Source: Paramacrobiotus metropolitanus
Lineage: Eukaryota; Tardigrada; Eutardigrada; Parachela; Macrobiotidae
Assembly (NCBI RefSeq): GCF_019649055.1
Contig: NW_026570221.1
Location: 496,001-560,000, forward strand
DNA: 64,000 nt
Direction: 5' to 3'
Shown here: positions 34,113 to 46,849 of the stretch, one piece after another
Layout of the letters: the number at the start of each line of letters is the position of its first letter
Numbering within the stretch: position 1 is the stretch's first letter
Notes under the pieces: model-generated
The model's input: only the letters and a program-made list of their open reading frames with translations
Database searches by the model: none
What the model was told of the DNA's origin: nothing
Made by a program: the position numbers and the translations under genes

Positions 34113-36414
34113 TTACTCCTCGCCGCCATCCGACTCGGAATCTGTGGTATTGCTGGATTCACTGCTGGACTCGTCGGAATGTACAGCTTGCGCGGCGTCA
34201 TTCCCGGATGCCGGCCACCAGTCCTGTATGCCGCGCCATAAGGCGTACAGGCACAACCGGTTGAGCTGGCTCACATCCACGCTGGCTACATTGTACAGCG
34301 TCCACGTGTGGTTTCGGTAATGCGCCGACGAACGAGGATCGCAAGACTGGAAGTTCCGTAGGATCTGTAGAATTACCCAGCAAAATGAACAATTTACTAC
34401 TCCAGGAAAGAAGTTAAATTATCATAAATAAAATCATACTGGTTTTAAAATCCAGCAAAAAAACGTTTGGAAAACCAGACTGGACCATTCGCAGTGGTAC
34501 AATTTGCGAGAAACCTTGATTCTCGATTATCCTCAATGACGAATGTTCTTATTAATCCTAGAAACGCTAAAATGTGAAACATTTAAATCAATCCGTAATG
34601 GATTCTTCACGCCATGTCACACAACAAATCCTTAGTTATTAAAATATGTATTTTTAAAAAAATCCTCAATTTAAGTGCGTATACAGTCTGGACAATTGCT
34701 CAGTCACGTTATGCGAGCTGATCGGTAGTGGGTGCTAGGCTCGCTGCTGCTCGATGCAACTCGCATAGCGTCCGTGGATAGTTGGCCAAATATAACAGAA
34801 GAAAAAACGGATAATCGCTGAGAAAATCATAGGAACTTAAGGTACCTCTTTCACTTTCTTGGCGTTCCTCTTGCAGTCGATCCGATGGGCCAAGTACTGG
34901 GCAATGCGCCGCACATCCAACAACTCCCCTTCGTAGAGCAGATGCTGCTCTAACACATCCACAATGCGTTCCTCATCGACATGTCCCGTGGTGAACACAG
35001 CAAGGGAAATCCGGAAATCCATCAAAGCCGCGTGTTTCTTGTCCAGCAGTGTGAGAACTTGATCTTTCCAAATTAGCCGATCACAGCACGCCACCAGCTT
35101 GGACAGGTGCTCGGAAATCTCAGCGCACAGTGAGTTGAGTTTCCATTTACCATCGTACGTCAACGCTGTTATGCGGATGGCTCGCTGGTACATGACGAGT
35201 CGGTCCAGGTGCAGGCCGCCCCTGAGCAAGACCTTACTGATTAAGCCCAGCGTACCACGCAGGCGGAGACCAGGAGTTTCGGCATCGCGAATGCTGACGG
35301 TGCGGGTGGCGGGCGTGATGAGCTTAAGGATGCAGGCGTACATGGGGTAGTTGCAGTCCCACTTCTGCCGCAGCGGAGGGGTGGGTGGCTCCCGCGATAC
35401 ACGCACCTCGAGACCCATCTCCCCCGTGGTCAGGATGACCTCCCACAGTTGGCAAGTGCGCCGACAACGCTGTCGATCGATGGTGTCCAGTGACTGGAAG
35501 ATTTCCTGTAGCAGTTCGATAGGCAACTTGAAGCTGCCTGCATCGAAAAAAACCACAGGCAACGTGGAACCTTCATCACCCACGTGCAACAGCTTTCTCC
35601 GTTTAGGCTTCGACTCAACCTCGGGCTCTGCACATGAGTCGTTGTTTTTCCGGAGCGCGTCGCGGTAAAAGTCTCGTTCAAAACAAATAGCCTAGAATTA
35701 AGAGTCAGTAAGAGAATGCGAAACCTGGTTATAGTGCTGCTTCTCAGACAAAAGGTTCAACTGTGGGTCTGCCACAAACAGCCATCAACGACAACTCACA
35801 ATATGTTCATCCCACCAAGAATGCTTGTTGAGGGTCCGCAGATAGCGCATCTCCTTATCAAGAACCTTGACAAACCGCAACTCAAAAGACTGCTCAAATT
35901 CTCGCAGCAGGGAAGCGGCTACAGACGGCTGCAGATTCGAGTACCCTTCTGGCACATTGCACGCTCCCATGACAAAATGGTCCGCTGCAATGAGTCCTGG
36001 CCGGGCAGTTTTTCCCACCACATCGCGAATCTGTCGGCAGGGAATCACTTCGCGACGACACTGCCCGTCCATCACCACCTCCACCAGCGCCATATCTTCC
36101 AGACGGCCGAAGGCCAACCCAGGAATAAGCATTTTTGCGGGGTGCCACTTCCAAGGGCGATGCTGGCCGTCGTGCAACAGCACCTCTACAGCGGCGCCTT
36201 CGCGCGCCCGACTGTGTCGAATGGTGGAGCTTTTCCAGATCTTTCCGTATTCCACCAGCACCGCCTGCTGTGTCGGGCAACCGAAATCGACAATTAAACG
36301 CGGCGGAGTCTGCTCCAAGCCGATAACGTGGCCGTGCTGCACCTGGCCATCAATCTCGACATCCACGCTGTTCCAGATGTACAGAAAGCGTTCACCATCT
36401 TCGTACAGGTGCAT
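34113..36414 (-). CDS. Copy E: intact Agenet-like/F-box protein (570 aa)
   Basis: Exon 1 is 35800-36414 (205 codons, donor GTGAGT), exon 2 34846-35691 (282 codons, acceptor TTCTAG, donor GTACCT) and exon 3 34113-34364 (acceptor CTACAG, stop TAA), all phase 0. N-terminal modules: NSVDVEIDGQVQHGHVIGLE, then VEVLLHD, WKWHPAKMLI, ALVEVVMDGQCRREVIPCRQ, then the KH-like DHFVMGACNVPEGYSNL. Exon 2 has KPKRRK, an F-box (LPIELLQEIFQSLDTIDRQR, RTCQLWEVIL) and ITPATRTVSIRD. Exon 3 reads NFQSCDPRSSAHYRN, NVASVDVSQLNRLC and an acidic tail (SDESSSESSNTTDSESDGGEE). Head-to-head with copy F across about 890 bp. A putative SCF adaptor. Confidence 0.85.
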
Positions 36415-37305
36415 TCTTGTCAGACAAGTGAATAGTAGAAAGGCGAACGATGTGCCGAGTGAAAATGGTACGGAATTCGAACGAGACAGCCTGATAACTT
36501 CCGCAACGATGCCAACCGACGGGAAAAAGGGTTCTCAGTCTTTCTGAACCAAAGAGCCAACTAGCAACTAGCAATTTGAACCAGCAATTTTCTATGCAGA
36601 CTTCGCTAATAAAACGAAAGCGAAAAAGCCAACGGGCGACGACCGATAAGCATGCCAGCTGTGCACGTATTCAGCGTAACCGCAACTAGAAGGCGCGTAT
36701 CCTATGGGCAGAAAAGCCATGTGAACGATGCTAACAATGTGCAGAACAGCGAACGGAGACCGTACTAAGACAAAACAGAGTTAGTTCGGATTAATGGCCG
36801 CTTGTCAAAATGGCCGACAGAACAGCGCTACTGCTCACTGCTGATGGAAAAATCGATGACTCGTGACTCGTCGATGAGGGCCCAGTTTTCTAACAAAACG
36901 GCGTTTTCCTGTCGTGTGGCAACCGCCCCCCAGTCATGGGTGAAGCAATCGACTGCTCTAGCATTTCTGCACCCGCCAACTAGCAGGGGTTACATTGACA
37001 AATTAAGTACGAGCTGTGAAGGTAGTAAAACAGCGAAAGAAATAACCGCTTATAGCGGCACTTACAGTACCTATGAAGGACTTACAGTTCTGCCATGAAG
37101 GCTGTCAGCTTGAGCTCACAGTCCATTCTGAGGCATTCTCACTGTTTACCTGAGCAATTACAGCCCAGTTTCTGTCGTCTTGGAACGAGCAACTTTTCTC
37201 TTATTCCTTTATCTGGCATTGCTCTCTGGCTGAGTGTCTGCTGAAGAATTTCTGTTTACGCCGACTCTTCACACACGGCTGCTTCTCAAAACCAGAAAGA
37301 ATAAA
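36415..37305. promoter_or_regulatory. Divergent intergenic region between copies E and F
   Basis: The two genes point away from each other, so both promoters must lie in these ~890 bp if each has its own. I see no strong TATA box. Near 36832 a phrase (ACTGCTGATGGAAAAAT) resembles the repeat core at 3380 and 3730. Confidence 0.35.
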
Positions 37306-39584
37306 ATGCCATCTGTACAAAGACGCTGAACGATATCTGTACGCGTGGAACTCTGTGGACGTGGAAATCGACGGTCAGCTGCAGCATGGCCATTTCATCG
37401 GTCTGGAGGAAAGGCCAGTGCACGATAGCAGTCCACCGCGCCTGATCGTTGATTTCGGATGCTCGTCACAGCGAGTGGTGCTGGTGGAATACGGGAAGAT
37501 CTGGGACTGCTCCGACGAGGACTGCAGAAGCCGTCTCATGACAGGCGAGGTGGAGGTGCTGCTGCATGACGGCCCGGATCGTCCGTGGAAGTGGTATCCG
37601 GGGAAAACTTTGAAGTCTTCGTATTCGTTTTCGTGGTTCCACTGCATGGACAATATGGAGCTGGTGGAGGTGAGGGTGGACGAGCAGTATCGCCGTGAAC
37701 TCATTCCCCACCTACAACTTCGTGATCAGCCGCGAGAAGCGGTGCAGCCAGGCCATTTCGTCATGGAAACGTGTAGTGTGCCGAACGGGTACTGGACTCT
37801 GCAGCCGGCCGTATCGGCGATGCTGCTCCGGAAAGTGGAACGGTACTTGCGCCGGCGTTTCGTTCGGGTGCTCAGCCAGGAGATGCACTATTTGCGGCGG
37901 AGCCAAGAGTCCACTGGACCCGATGTTGTAAGTCGATTTATAAGTTTGCTGGTTCCTTCCGGAATTAGTGTGATAGACTTGCGCATTCTCTTGATCTGCT
38001 TTTAGGGGATTTTGTTTGAGTGGGAAAGAAACGACATTGAATACCACCGCAGCATTTCCAAGAAGATAAATGACGATTGCGAGGCAAAGCGGAAGAAACG
38101 GCGGATTGTCAAAAGGGCCTCCTTTCGATTTGCCCGTGGAACTGCAGAAAGAAATCTTCCATGCAATGGAGACGGTGGACCGACAGCGCTGTCGCCGAGT
38201 GTGTCCGCTGTGGGATGCCATTCTCAAGTTAGACGAGATGTGCAGAGACGTGCGTGTAACGCGGCGACAGATCATTGCCGCCCCGGCGTACTGGCGCCGC
38301 CGAGAAAGATGGGAGCGCAGTTATTTAATGTACGCGTGTTTAATCAAGCAAATCACGTCCGCCACCCGCAACATCTGCATCCGCGACACGAAATCGGACT
38401 ACCAGGGTAGCGAGGAATTGAACACAACCGATGCAACCGTGGCCTGTATTAAGCAGTTGTTGCACGACGCTGGCTTCCGCATTAAACGTTTCATCATGCA
38501 CCAGCGCTCGGTCAGAATTTCATTCTGCATTCGATCAGTGGAATTTTGAGGTGCTGACCGCCGAGATCTCTGCAAACACGGCCGAGTTAGTGGTGCGCTG
38601 CGATGGGGTGATTTGGAAGGAGTATACCCTCACGCTGCTGGACAAGGAACATGCCTCCATGATGGAGGCCCACATTCCGTTTGCCGTCTTCACGCAGGAA
38701 GAGGTGGATGAGGCGGACATTATGGACGTGTTGGAGAAGAATCTGCGCTGTAGTGAGGGACTGCCGTTGGATGTGCAGCACGTTGCGCAGTGCGTAGCTA
38801 AGCGGATTGAATACAGGGAGGAGGCGCGGAAAGTGAAGAAGGTACAGTGCTGACATTGCACCGAAAGGCGGCGTAACAGGGGGTCAAGATTTTGCATAAG
38901 GTCCTTTAAATCCCAAAAGGTTAAAGACTACGGGCTAATCTTCTTGAGGTGCGAGGATGCGCTAAAATACGTGATAGACAAAAAAACCCAGCGAGAATCA
39001 GTGATAATCCAGTCACGTGTTGTGCAGCAAAGCGTCTATCACGTTAAATTTTCCGATGAAAACTGTAGGAGGAGTTTTTTTTGAAAATTGCACAGGGGTC
39101 TCGCGACGGGCATGAATTCACGTATACTAAGCGCCTTCTAATAATTATAATAGATATAATATTTTTGAATAGCAGAAAATTTTGCTTGGCTTTTGAGCTC
39201 CCACTCGTTTTCACCTTCTAGCATTACCTATTTTTACACCGGATAATTCGATAACCGTTCACCATAATTTTCCACAAATATTGAAAGTATGTAGGTAATT
39301 CTGAATGAAAAAAACCCAGTGTACTTCTTTAAAAGCACCGTTTTAAGAAGTGATCATTATGAAATAATAATTTATCTTATGGAGCTGTACTGTCAATATA
39401 CGTATCTCGTGTGGCTATATTTAAATTAATTGTAGCATTAATTTTGTAAAGCTCCAGTTGTCACCGTAAACGGTTTCTCCCATAGAAAACGATTACTGAT
39501 TTACTGTAATTTATTAAGAACATACATTCTCGTTGAGTGAAGGGTTGAATTGGCTGTGTAATTGCGCAGATCCTGCGGGCCTAC

Positions 39585-40895
39585 TATAACGCGGGGCCGT
39601 ATGGGCGCCACGCGTATCCTCGACAGCGAACAGCGGTGAACCCGGATGAGGCTTTATTGCCGAATCTAATGCGCACCGTGGCGCAGCAACACCAAAACTA
39701 ATGAGGAAGGATCCTGCAGCCAGTGCAACTGTGCTGCAGGTCCGTCAAAACAGCGCAGCAATGTGCGGGGTGGAAATCCCCAGAAACAGCGAATAGCTAC
39801 TCAGGAGGGCGGGGCGTCCCGCCCTTACACCCCTTTTGCAGGCATCGCTACGTCCTCGGAGCGAAATCTCCCAGGATTCGGAGGATCCGCACCCCCCGCC
39901 GGTTCGGCTCATGTTGGGTTCCGGGTCAGTTCGGTCCGGTTCGGGCGGTTAATCCGATCGGCTCGGTTCCAGTTTGGTCGGCTCAAATCCGGTTCGGCTC
40001 AGGTTGGGTTCCGGGTCAGGTCGGCTCTGGTTCGGTCCGAGTCAACCGTCTGGGTCAACGCACTGTCGCGCCAGATCCAGGGTCCAACCCGGAAACGGGT
40101 GAATTCCGTGGTTTCTTCAGCAAGGGAAAGGTCACGTTCTGGGGAAATTTGGGCAGGGGTTTGGGGTCTATGTGGCCCGTGACCCCTGCAAAAAAACAAA
40201 GCACGCAAATCCGCGGTGAAATCCACTGCTCCGTCCGGGGGGATGTCGCCGTCCCAGGAAGTTCGGGCAGTGTTTTGGTGGGGGAATTCTTCGGCGTGGT
40301 GCTGGTGGTCGATCCGTGCCGTTGGGATCGGAGTTGGTGCTGCTGTTGGCGGTGTATCCGTTCTGGTTTCCCGCTGGTCCGGGTCGCGTTCGCCGTCGGC
40401 ATCGCAGGAGGCAATTCTCGCTCCACGGCATCGCAGGAGGCGTTTCTCGCTCCGCGGCATCTCCGTCCAGTTTGGGAGGCATCCGTCGCGGGAGGCGTCC
40501 ATCTCCGTCAGTTGGGAGAGGATCCATCACGTTCCGCGTGGGGGTGGGAATGTAGCTCCACACCCCGGGGTTAAATGGGGTTCATAACTCAGAGGTGCTG
40601 CGGGCGCGACGAGCGCGCGCAGCTGGAAACGATAGCCAGATCTGCTACCATATAACGCGGGGCCGTATGGGCGCCACGCGTATCCTCGACAGCGAACAGC
40701 GGTGAACCCGGATGAGGCTTTATTGCCGAATCTAATGCGCACCGTGGCGCAGCAACACCAAAACTAATGAGGAAGGATCCTGCAGCCAGTGCAACTGTGC
40801 TGCAGGTCCGTCAAAACAGCGTAGCAATGTGCGGGGTGGAAATCCCCAGAAACAGCGAATAGCTACTCAGGAGGGCGGGGCGTCCCGCCCTTACA
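39585..40895 (-). mobile_element. Non-autonomous LTR retrotransposon (TRIM-like)
   Basis: Two 245-bp direct repeats (39585-39829 and 40651-40895) differ at only about one visible position and bracket about 820 bp. CTAC is duplicated at 39581-39584 and 40896-40899. Read on the minus strand, the LTR starts TGTAAGGGCGGG. It is followed directly by TGGTAGCAGA, a plausible primer-binding site resembling those that pair with initiator tRNA-Met. The internal part ends in a polypurine AAAAGGGG right before the second LTR. The internal region holds a GGTTCGG-type tandem array and no intact gag or pol. A poorly supported knuckle-like CVLCFFAGVTGH lies near 40170-40205. The near-identical LTRs mean a recent insertion. 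Confidence 0.85.
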
Positions 40896-41103
40896 CTACC
40901 AAGGCTGTGATCCGCGTCCATCCGCAGAATATGGCAATCACAAGTGGACGTCGTACAATGTGGCCAGTGTGGAAGTGGGAAAGCTGAACCGATTCTGCCA
41001 GCACGCCTTATGGTACTACATGCAGGACTGGTCGCCAGCACCCATCCACGATGTACAATCCAGCGATGACAGCGATGAGTCTAGCGAAGCCGGCAACTCG
41101 GAC

Positions 41104-44100
41104 GGCAGGGGGTAAAACGTGGCATTGGCACCTGCCAGTGGCACTGCCAATGGCATGGCGAGCGATAAAACCTGGAGACTCTGGCACCTGGCAAAAGATA
41201 AAATCTGGCAGATGCCGCATAAAATGTGGCAACTAATAAGTGTTTGGTCAACTGCATAATTTTTCAAAATCTTGCCAGTAAACCTTCAGTGGTACATGTA
41301 AAATGTTAGCACGAACATTGGCCATGCACGAAATTCTTAAGTAAGCGCCGCCAAAAAGCACTCAAAAGGTCATATTGCATTACAGATCTAGCTACAAAGT
41401 TCGATCGCCGCTGGAATAAAGCTTGCGGTTGAACGGGGTGCTGTAATCGGTTAACAGCGTTACAAGTAGGGTAGAGTGTTGACAACTCACCGGGTCAGCG
41501 CAGGTACCAGCCAACCAGGCTACCAGCACGGTGGACGCCAGCTGACGCACCACTTGGGCCTGTTTTTACTCGACTTTTGTTGCATTGTTTTTACCTCCGG
41601 GAAAATATACATACACAGATGAGCTCTGGTGTGCATGAAATTAATGCAAGTGCGTCGGTACATATGGTGCAAACTGTTGTACATACATAAACTAACACCT
41701 TCGCTTTCGCGCATGCAAACCCTTTTTCCCTTGCTTTAAGCCATCCTAGTCAAATAATTTGCATACACTGGCGAGAAAATCATTTGGGCGTGTTTAGGCG
41801 TGCAGGAACACAACTTTAGTACAGTAGTTCAAACGCACTGAGATCCCACGCAAAATGCCACAATCGATTGCCGTATACCCTGATTAACACCGAGCGCACG
41901 TTTCCAATTTTTTTTTCGAATTTTAAAATAATTTTTTCTATGATTCTTTTTAAAATTGAAAATCATTCTTGGAAATCATGTTCGGCGTATAAACGATCCT
42001 ACTATCCTAATAGTAATGAGTGTTTTCATGAAAGATTTGGAGCTCTGTTTGTAAAAATACTTTTCGTGCACTTATGTATGTTTGAACTTATGGAATTTTA
42101 TTTCGCTCACAACTCCCGAACCGGAGTGTGTGCATAAAAACGGTCTTCACGCCAGTGAATACTACTTCACGCTATAAAAATGTTGGGAAACATTGCCAAA
42201 AAGTGTTAGGAAGAAATACCGTGGAAGCAAGAAATACCGTGGACGGTGCATGCATACAATTTGGTACCATCCGCCGGCACACTTCCCTTAAATAGAAGGC
42301 CGTAAGAAAAACGGCACTGAGCTCCGGTTCTTATCCCTGAAGTGAGCAAAAGAGACCTTCGCTTTATGCGTAATTTACACTCGAAATAGTTAATCAAAAC
42401 ATGGAAATCATAGATTTAACTTCAGTTTGAATTTACGCGCTACTTCATGTTGGCTGTGATACATTTTGGACACTTCCGACAGGAGATATCCATATAAATG
42501 TTAATATTAATTAAGGGAAAAAAGGTAAAAACCCAAAGTAAGCTAGGAACTTAGTATTACTTAGTCGAATACTGAGAACATTCTGAGAACACAAATACAG
42601 TCTAACACGAATTTATTTCACTTTGTGTGTCCCACTAAAATCCTGTTTACCTTGATGGAGTCCACATTTCATGAAGAGGAGCCGGCATTGTTAATACTCC
42701 AAAAATAGCGTCGCAATCAGAGTCAAATGTACAGTACATGAACGTTTTAACGCAACCGATTTTAACGTGCGACATTTTCGCATATCAAAAACATAATAAA
42801 GAAATCCATTTTCGTTAGCTTATAGTTTATACCACTTGGGTACATCTGCTTGTGTCGTCGTTTATGTACCAGTACAACGGGCTAAATAATCAAAACTACG
42901 AAGTACGAGTACAAGATAAGGCTTGCTGTTTGCAGGGCTACCCTGCGAATGAATGTAAAAGTGGACGCACACGAGGCGCCGATTTTTTTTAGATAACAAC
43001 GAAGTCTCACATGCACGCATACCGAACATGAGACGAGCCAGCGATAGTCCGTAGTCAAAACATTCGCTGTACAGACAGATCGCGCTACAAAACGCGGCTT
43101 CACTCATTGTCAAGTTTTAACCGTCATTTTCTCGGCAGAAATCATTTCGCGATGCTTAACAAATTACAACACTATATTTTCCCTTGTAATTTGAAACATT
43201 GTCTTCAGTATTACGGCAGATCATGGAGTATTACTGGGTATGTGCAATTAACATTACAGTGTATAACATTACCAATAAATTATTTTTATTATGACTGTAA
43301 AAGTATGAGCACTAGGTCATATTTTTTTATCAGTTTTGATTGATAACGATCCAGCATATACGTATCCGTATAGTTATTCATAATTAGTTATCTACGCTGT
43401 CAGAGGCCCACGACTGCGCCTGGTGCGTACGGCCCACCATGGACGTACTTGCACTCATGCTTGCCGTTATCGCCTCTCTCGCTGTACGTACGTGTGCTGC
43501 TGCACTGCACTCATACCCGCTGAAGCGGATATACGCGGCGCACACACTGAGCATACTTGCTCTCTCGTCCCTCTCTCGCAGTATGACTCAGCGTTCATAC
43601 GCTCGCGTTGGATTGAGTCCAGTCTGCGCATCATCACACAGCTGATGGCACACAGCACGTGCTTGCCGCGAGTTGCTTTTTCACGCCTTGGCGAACGCTC
43701 AAGAGCTTTTCTAGCATTCACTTGCTTGCTTAGCCATCAGTGCTTTGTTTTTTGCTTCCCCTGCTATTACGCAGCATTGTTCCCTTTATTTGTCAATAAA
43801 GCATCACTCGTGATCTCCTCGCGCTTGCCTGTTACAACGCCTAGCACCCCGCCCGTATGGTTCACAATAGAGAATAAAGAGTACAGTATGTTACAGTTTC
43901 AGTTATTTTTTATCAGCGGTTTGACGTAGTGTACACTGTACAGATATAATTATCTTTTACACAAACTATTCGAACAAAATGTACGCAGATGCACTTTTGG
44001 AGACAATCATTGCCTCTGGCTTTGTCCACACTTTCCACTACTGCAAGTGCGTCTGCACTCTGCAACGTTATACACCATGAATCGTTCGTTTGTTCCTGAG

Positions 44101-44877
44101 TCGGTCCACTGGAGAGTGGGAATCAAAGATCTTTTAATTTAGAATTGCTGTGTTATGTGCGAACAATTTTGCATGCTATAGTACAGTACTGTGCAGAAAT
44201 ACGGCTATTCAGAAAATAACTGGTAAAATCAGTTTCATATGTTTCATATGTTAGTTAAACTGGTCTGAACGTTTATTTTTCCTCATAAAATTAGATCAAA
44301 CTTGTTTTAATTTGTGACAGAAGAAGTGTTTGGTTACTTTATCGCTGGCTTTGAGTTAGAGCACCTATCACAAGTTAAAACGACCAAATGAGAGTGCAAA
44401 GAAAACTGAATATTCATTTTTCCATCAATTAACCGCACCTGATAAACCGAATAAAGTGTCATGCAGGTTTACGGTTAACCACCGCAAGGCATATTCCAGC
44501 GGCTTGCATTCTGCTCATGGATCTGTGAGCGTCGCGTCAGCCGCGACTGCATTAATAACGCGACTTGGGTTTCTGTTTTATGGCGTTGCTTGGTGCAAAA
44601 TGCAATCTGACCTCTTGAAACCGTGTATGCCGGCGCTTACTTAAGTATTTCGTGCATGGCCAATGTTCGTGCTAACATTTTACATGTACCACTGAAGGTT
44701 TACTGGCAAGATTTTGAAAAATTATGCAGTTGACCAAACACTTATTAGTTGCCACATTTTATGCGGCATCTGCCAGATTTTATCTTTTGCCAGTTGCCAG
44801 AGTCTCCAGGTTTTATCGCTCGCCATGCCATTGGCAGTGCCACTGGCAGGTGCCAATGCCACGTTTTACCCCCTGCC
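41104..44877. mobile_element. 3.8-kb Mutator-like element, 9-bp target duplication AACTCGGAC
   Basis: AACTCGGAC flanks it at 41095-41103 and 44878-44886. The ends are about 245-bp inverted repeats (41104-~41350 and ~44630-44877), nearly identical, starting GGCAGGGGGTAAAACGTGGC. The ~3.3-kb interior has no transposase I can recognise. Part of it (42095-42165) resembles the foldback sequence near 49175-49220. Terminal GGCAGGGG and a 9-bp duplication are shared with 48018-50241, so both belong to one family. It interrupts exon 3 of pseudogene F. Confidence 0.85.
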
Positions 44878-44937
44878 AACTCGGACAGCGAGTACGCCCA
44901 TTCTGAGGATGCCGAATCCGGGGACAATGAGGAGTAA

Positions 44938-45759
44938 CAATCGTGAACTGTTTTTGATTTTGTTGTTCAGTTCAGTGTAATGTCGACCATAGTATGTAAA
45001 ACTCAAATGCGAGTGAAACTTTGTTTTTTTTCCTGTTTACGATATCTGCCCTTTAATGGTTGTACAACTGCATTACTGCTTTCCGCTAGCTGAAGCTGCT
45101 AAACCAGCGTCAGTGTGTTTGCCTAGACGAAGCGATTTCACGCCGTTTCGATGCACAGACATTCCCTGTATGAAACCAATAATTCATTAATTAGGCTTTC
45201 TGCAAGAGTTAAGAAAAGTTTAAAAAAATGGAATCCCAAAAAACGCGCGCCGACTCATTTATTAGTACGTTTAACACCTGCTTGAGCCAATGCGTCTTTT
45301 GACCTCTTTCTACAGACACATTCCGCTTAAATCGCACACTGACGACAAAACGCTTATTTCCAATGGCGCCATTAACATGCACATTCAAACTGCATGTTAA
45401 ATCGTACAATTTTTCCTTAAAATCTCTGTTGTCTGGATTCTTCTGGTTTTCCAGAAATTGTGCATCGTTTTTATCAGCGGCGGACAACATAATAAGAACT
45501 GTCAACTAGGACATTTCTTATGAGTTATTTTCAGTACTGGCTCAAGTGGACGGAACATCATTTGTAAATGTCAAATTATTAAGGCATTTATTACCAACTT
45601 CCTAATGATCCAATAATGATACTGATGAATTCTTATCCAATTTCACAATAACTTAACAGTAAACTTACTATTGTAATCAAGTAAGATACTTGGTGACCTT
45701 GATGGCTTGATAAGGGAATGTAGATGAGGGGTGTGACCTACGGGTTTATTCTAACGCCG
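44938..45759. other. Region downstream of copy F, no clear gene
   Basis: A 98-codon minus-strand frame (45209-45505) has no recognisable family. No further feature. Confidence 0.3.
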
Positions 45760-46022
45760 CTCCAGAATGGTCATCTTCTGACTAAGAGCCTCGAAGAGTC
45801 GCAAATAAGACTTCTATTCAACTTGTCGTACCAGCAGCACCGACAAGGACGGCTGCAGGCAGTGCAGGGTTCAGTAACTGTAGACACGAGGCAAGGATCC
45901 ATAACAAAACGGGCCAGCTGGAAGGTTCTTGGCCTGACAGCTTTTCCAGGTGCATCCCGAATGTGTCGGCCGGGAAGGACTTTGTGGCGCTACTTTCCAT
46001 CCTGTAGCACCTCCACCAGCGC
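45760..46022 (-). pseudogene. Relic of F-box family exon 1 (3' half)
   Basis: Minus strand: ALVEV, an interrupted DGK-RHKVLP, RHIRDAPGKAVRP, then a degraded ARFVMDPC. These match the second Agenet-like module and the start of the KH-like segment (in E: ALVEVVMDGQCRREVIP, RQIRDVVGKTARP, DHFVMGAC). Stops are present and neither flank continues the gene. Confidence 0.6.
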
Positions 46023-46525
46023 CCGATAGTTTATTATAGTTTAATGAGAACAGACTTAGGTCAACCGGACTTTGATTCAACTAATAAGTCAAATTAGCAC
46101 ATGAATCAATAAAACTCAGAACGCCTCTGCTAACACTGTTTCTAGCAGTTTTTTAATGAAACAGAGCGCGATGTCCTTCAGGGTATCAGGCTACCGATCA
46201 ATACAATGAAGCAGTTTACCGGGATGCAGCCGCTGTGCAACAATAATGCCAAGGGGAAATCCATTGATCCCAAATTCGCAACACCTCAGTCTCATTGTAC
46301 AAATGGCTTGACTTACAGAGTACATTGTACAGATAGTTTGCCCAAATACAGGACGGAATGCCGGGCTGAAAAGTTTAATCATCGATCCGTTATTCATGCG
46401 TTTCGTACACTGGTAATTTGGGTTCGTAATCGACTTCAACGCAAAACATATGCGGCATATTATATCAAGTACTGGACCGAGGATGTTTTTGTTAAACGAC
46501 TCAGTACACTTCCTTCTAGCAAATC
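46023..46525. other. 5' flank of gene H
   Basis: No gene seen. It would contain the promoter of gene H. Confidence 0.3.
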
Positions 46526-46849
46526 ATGCCTTCGTATATAAGCAAGATTTCGAAAGATCGTTTGTATTTTTCGGGCTATTATGACAGCTTTGTAGTGGAT
46601 ATCGTGCAGGGTGACTCAGTGTCACGAGGGTTTGTTGTTTATGCTGTCGAGAACGGCCTTGTCATTGACTTCCACCATGAAGGCGAATCCACCGCGGTGA
46701 TACCGTTTTCGCAGATTCGCACTCTACCAGCTAAGCGGAGCGCCGCATTTTGCTACTCTTTCGAAGTGCCTGCCGCCAACGCCGAAGTGGAAGTTCTTAT
46801 TCGTCAGGCTGGGTGAGTGTTACTGTACTTGCTGTCCATAAAAATTGTT

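Larger units (their letters stand above)
37306..44937 (+). pseudogene. Copy F: Agenet-like/F-box gene broken by frameshifts and two transposons
   Basis: Exon 1 is 37306-37927, exon 2 38006-38841, exon 3 starts at 39570. An extra C directly after the ATG (37306) puts the start out of frame with HLYKDAERYLYAWNSVDVE. Exon 2 is shifted between its KRKKR stretch and the F-box (about 38105) and again near 38517. Exon 3 reads ILRAY (39570-39584), is cut by an LTR element (39585-40895), resumes at 40900 as QGCDPRPSAEYGN, continues to SSEAGNSD (41103), is cut again by a Mutator-like element (41104-44877), and resumes in frame at 44887 as SEYAHSEDAESGDNEE with a stop at 44935. Both target duplications are intact. 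The F-box core (LPVELQKEIFHAMETVDRQR) is still recognisable. Confidence 0.85.

Noticed and set aside
39723-40574. 283-codon plus-strand ORF
   Set aside because: It lies across the LTR and the GGTTCGG tandem array of the LTR element, antisense to the element's own signals. GC-rich repeats keep frames open.
43423-43929. 168-codon ORF inside the 3.8-kb Mutator-like element as its transposase
   Set aside because: No DDE-type or zinc-finger motif, no family resemblance, and too short. The element looks non-autonomous.
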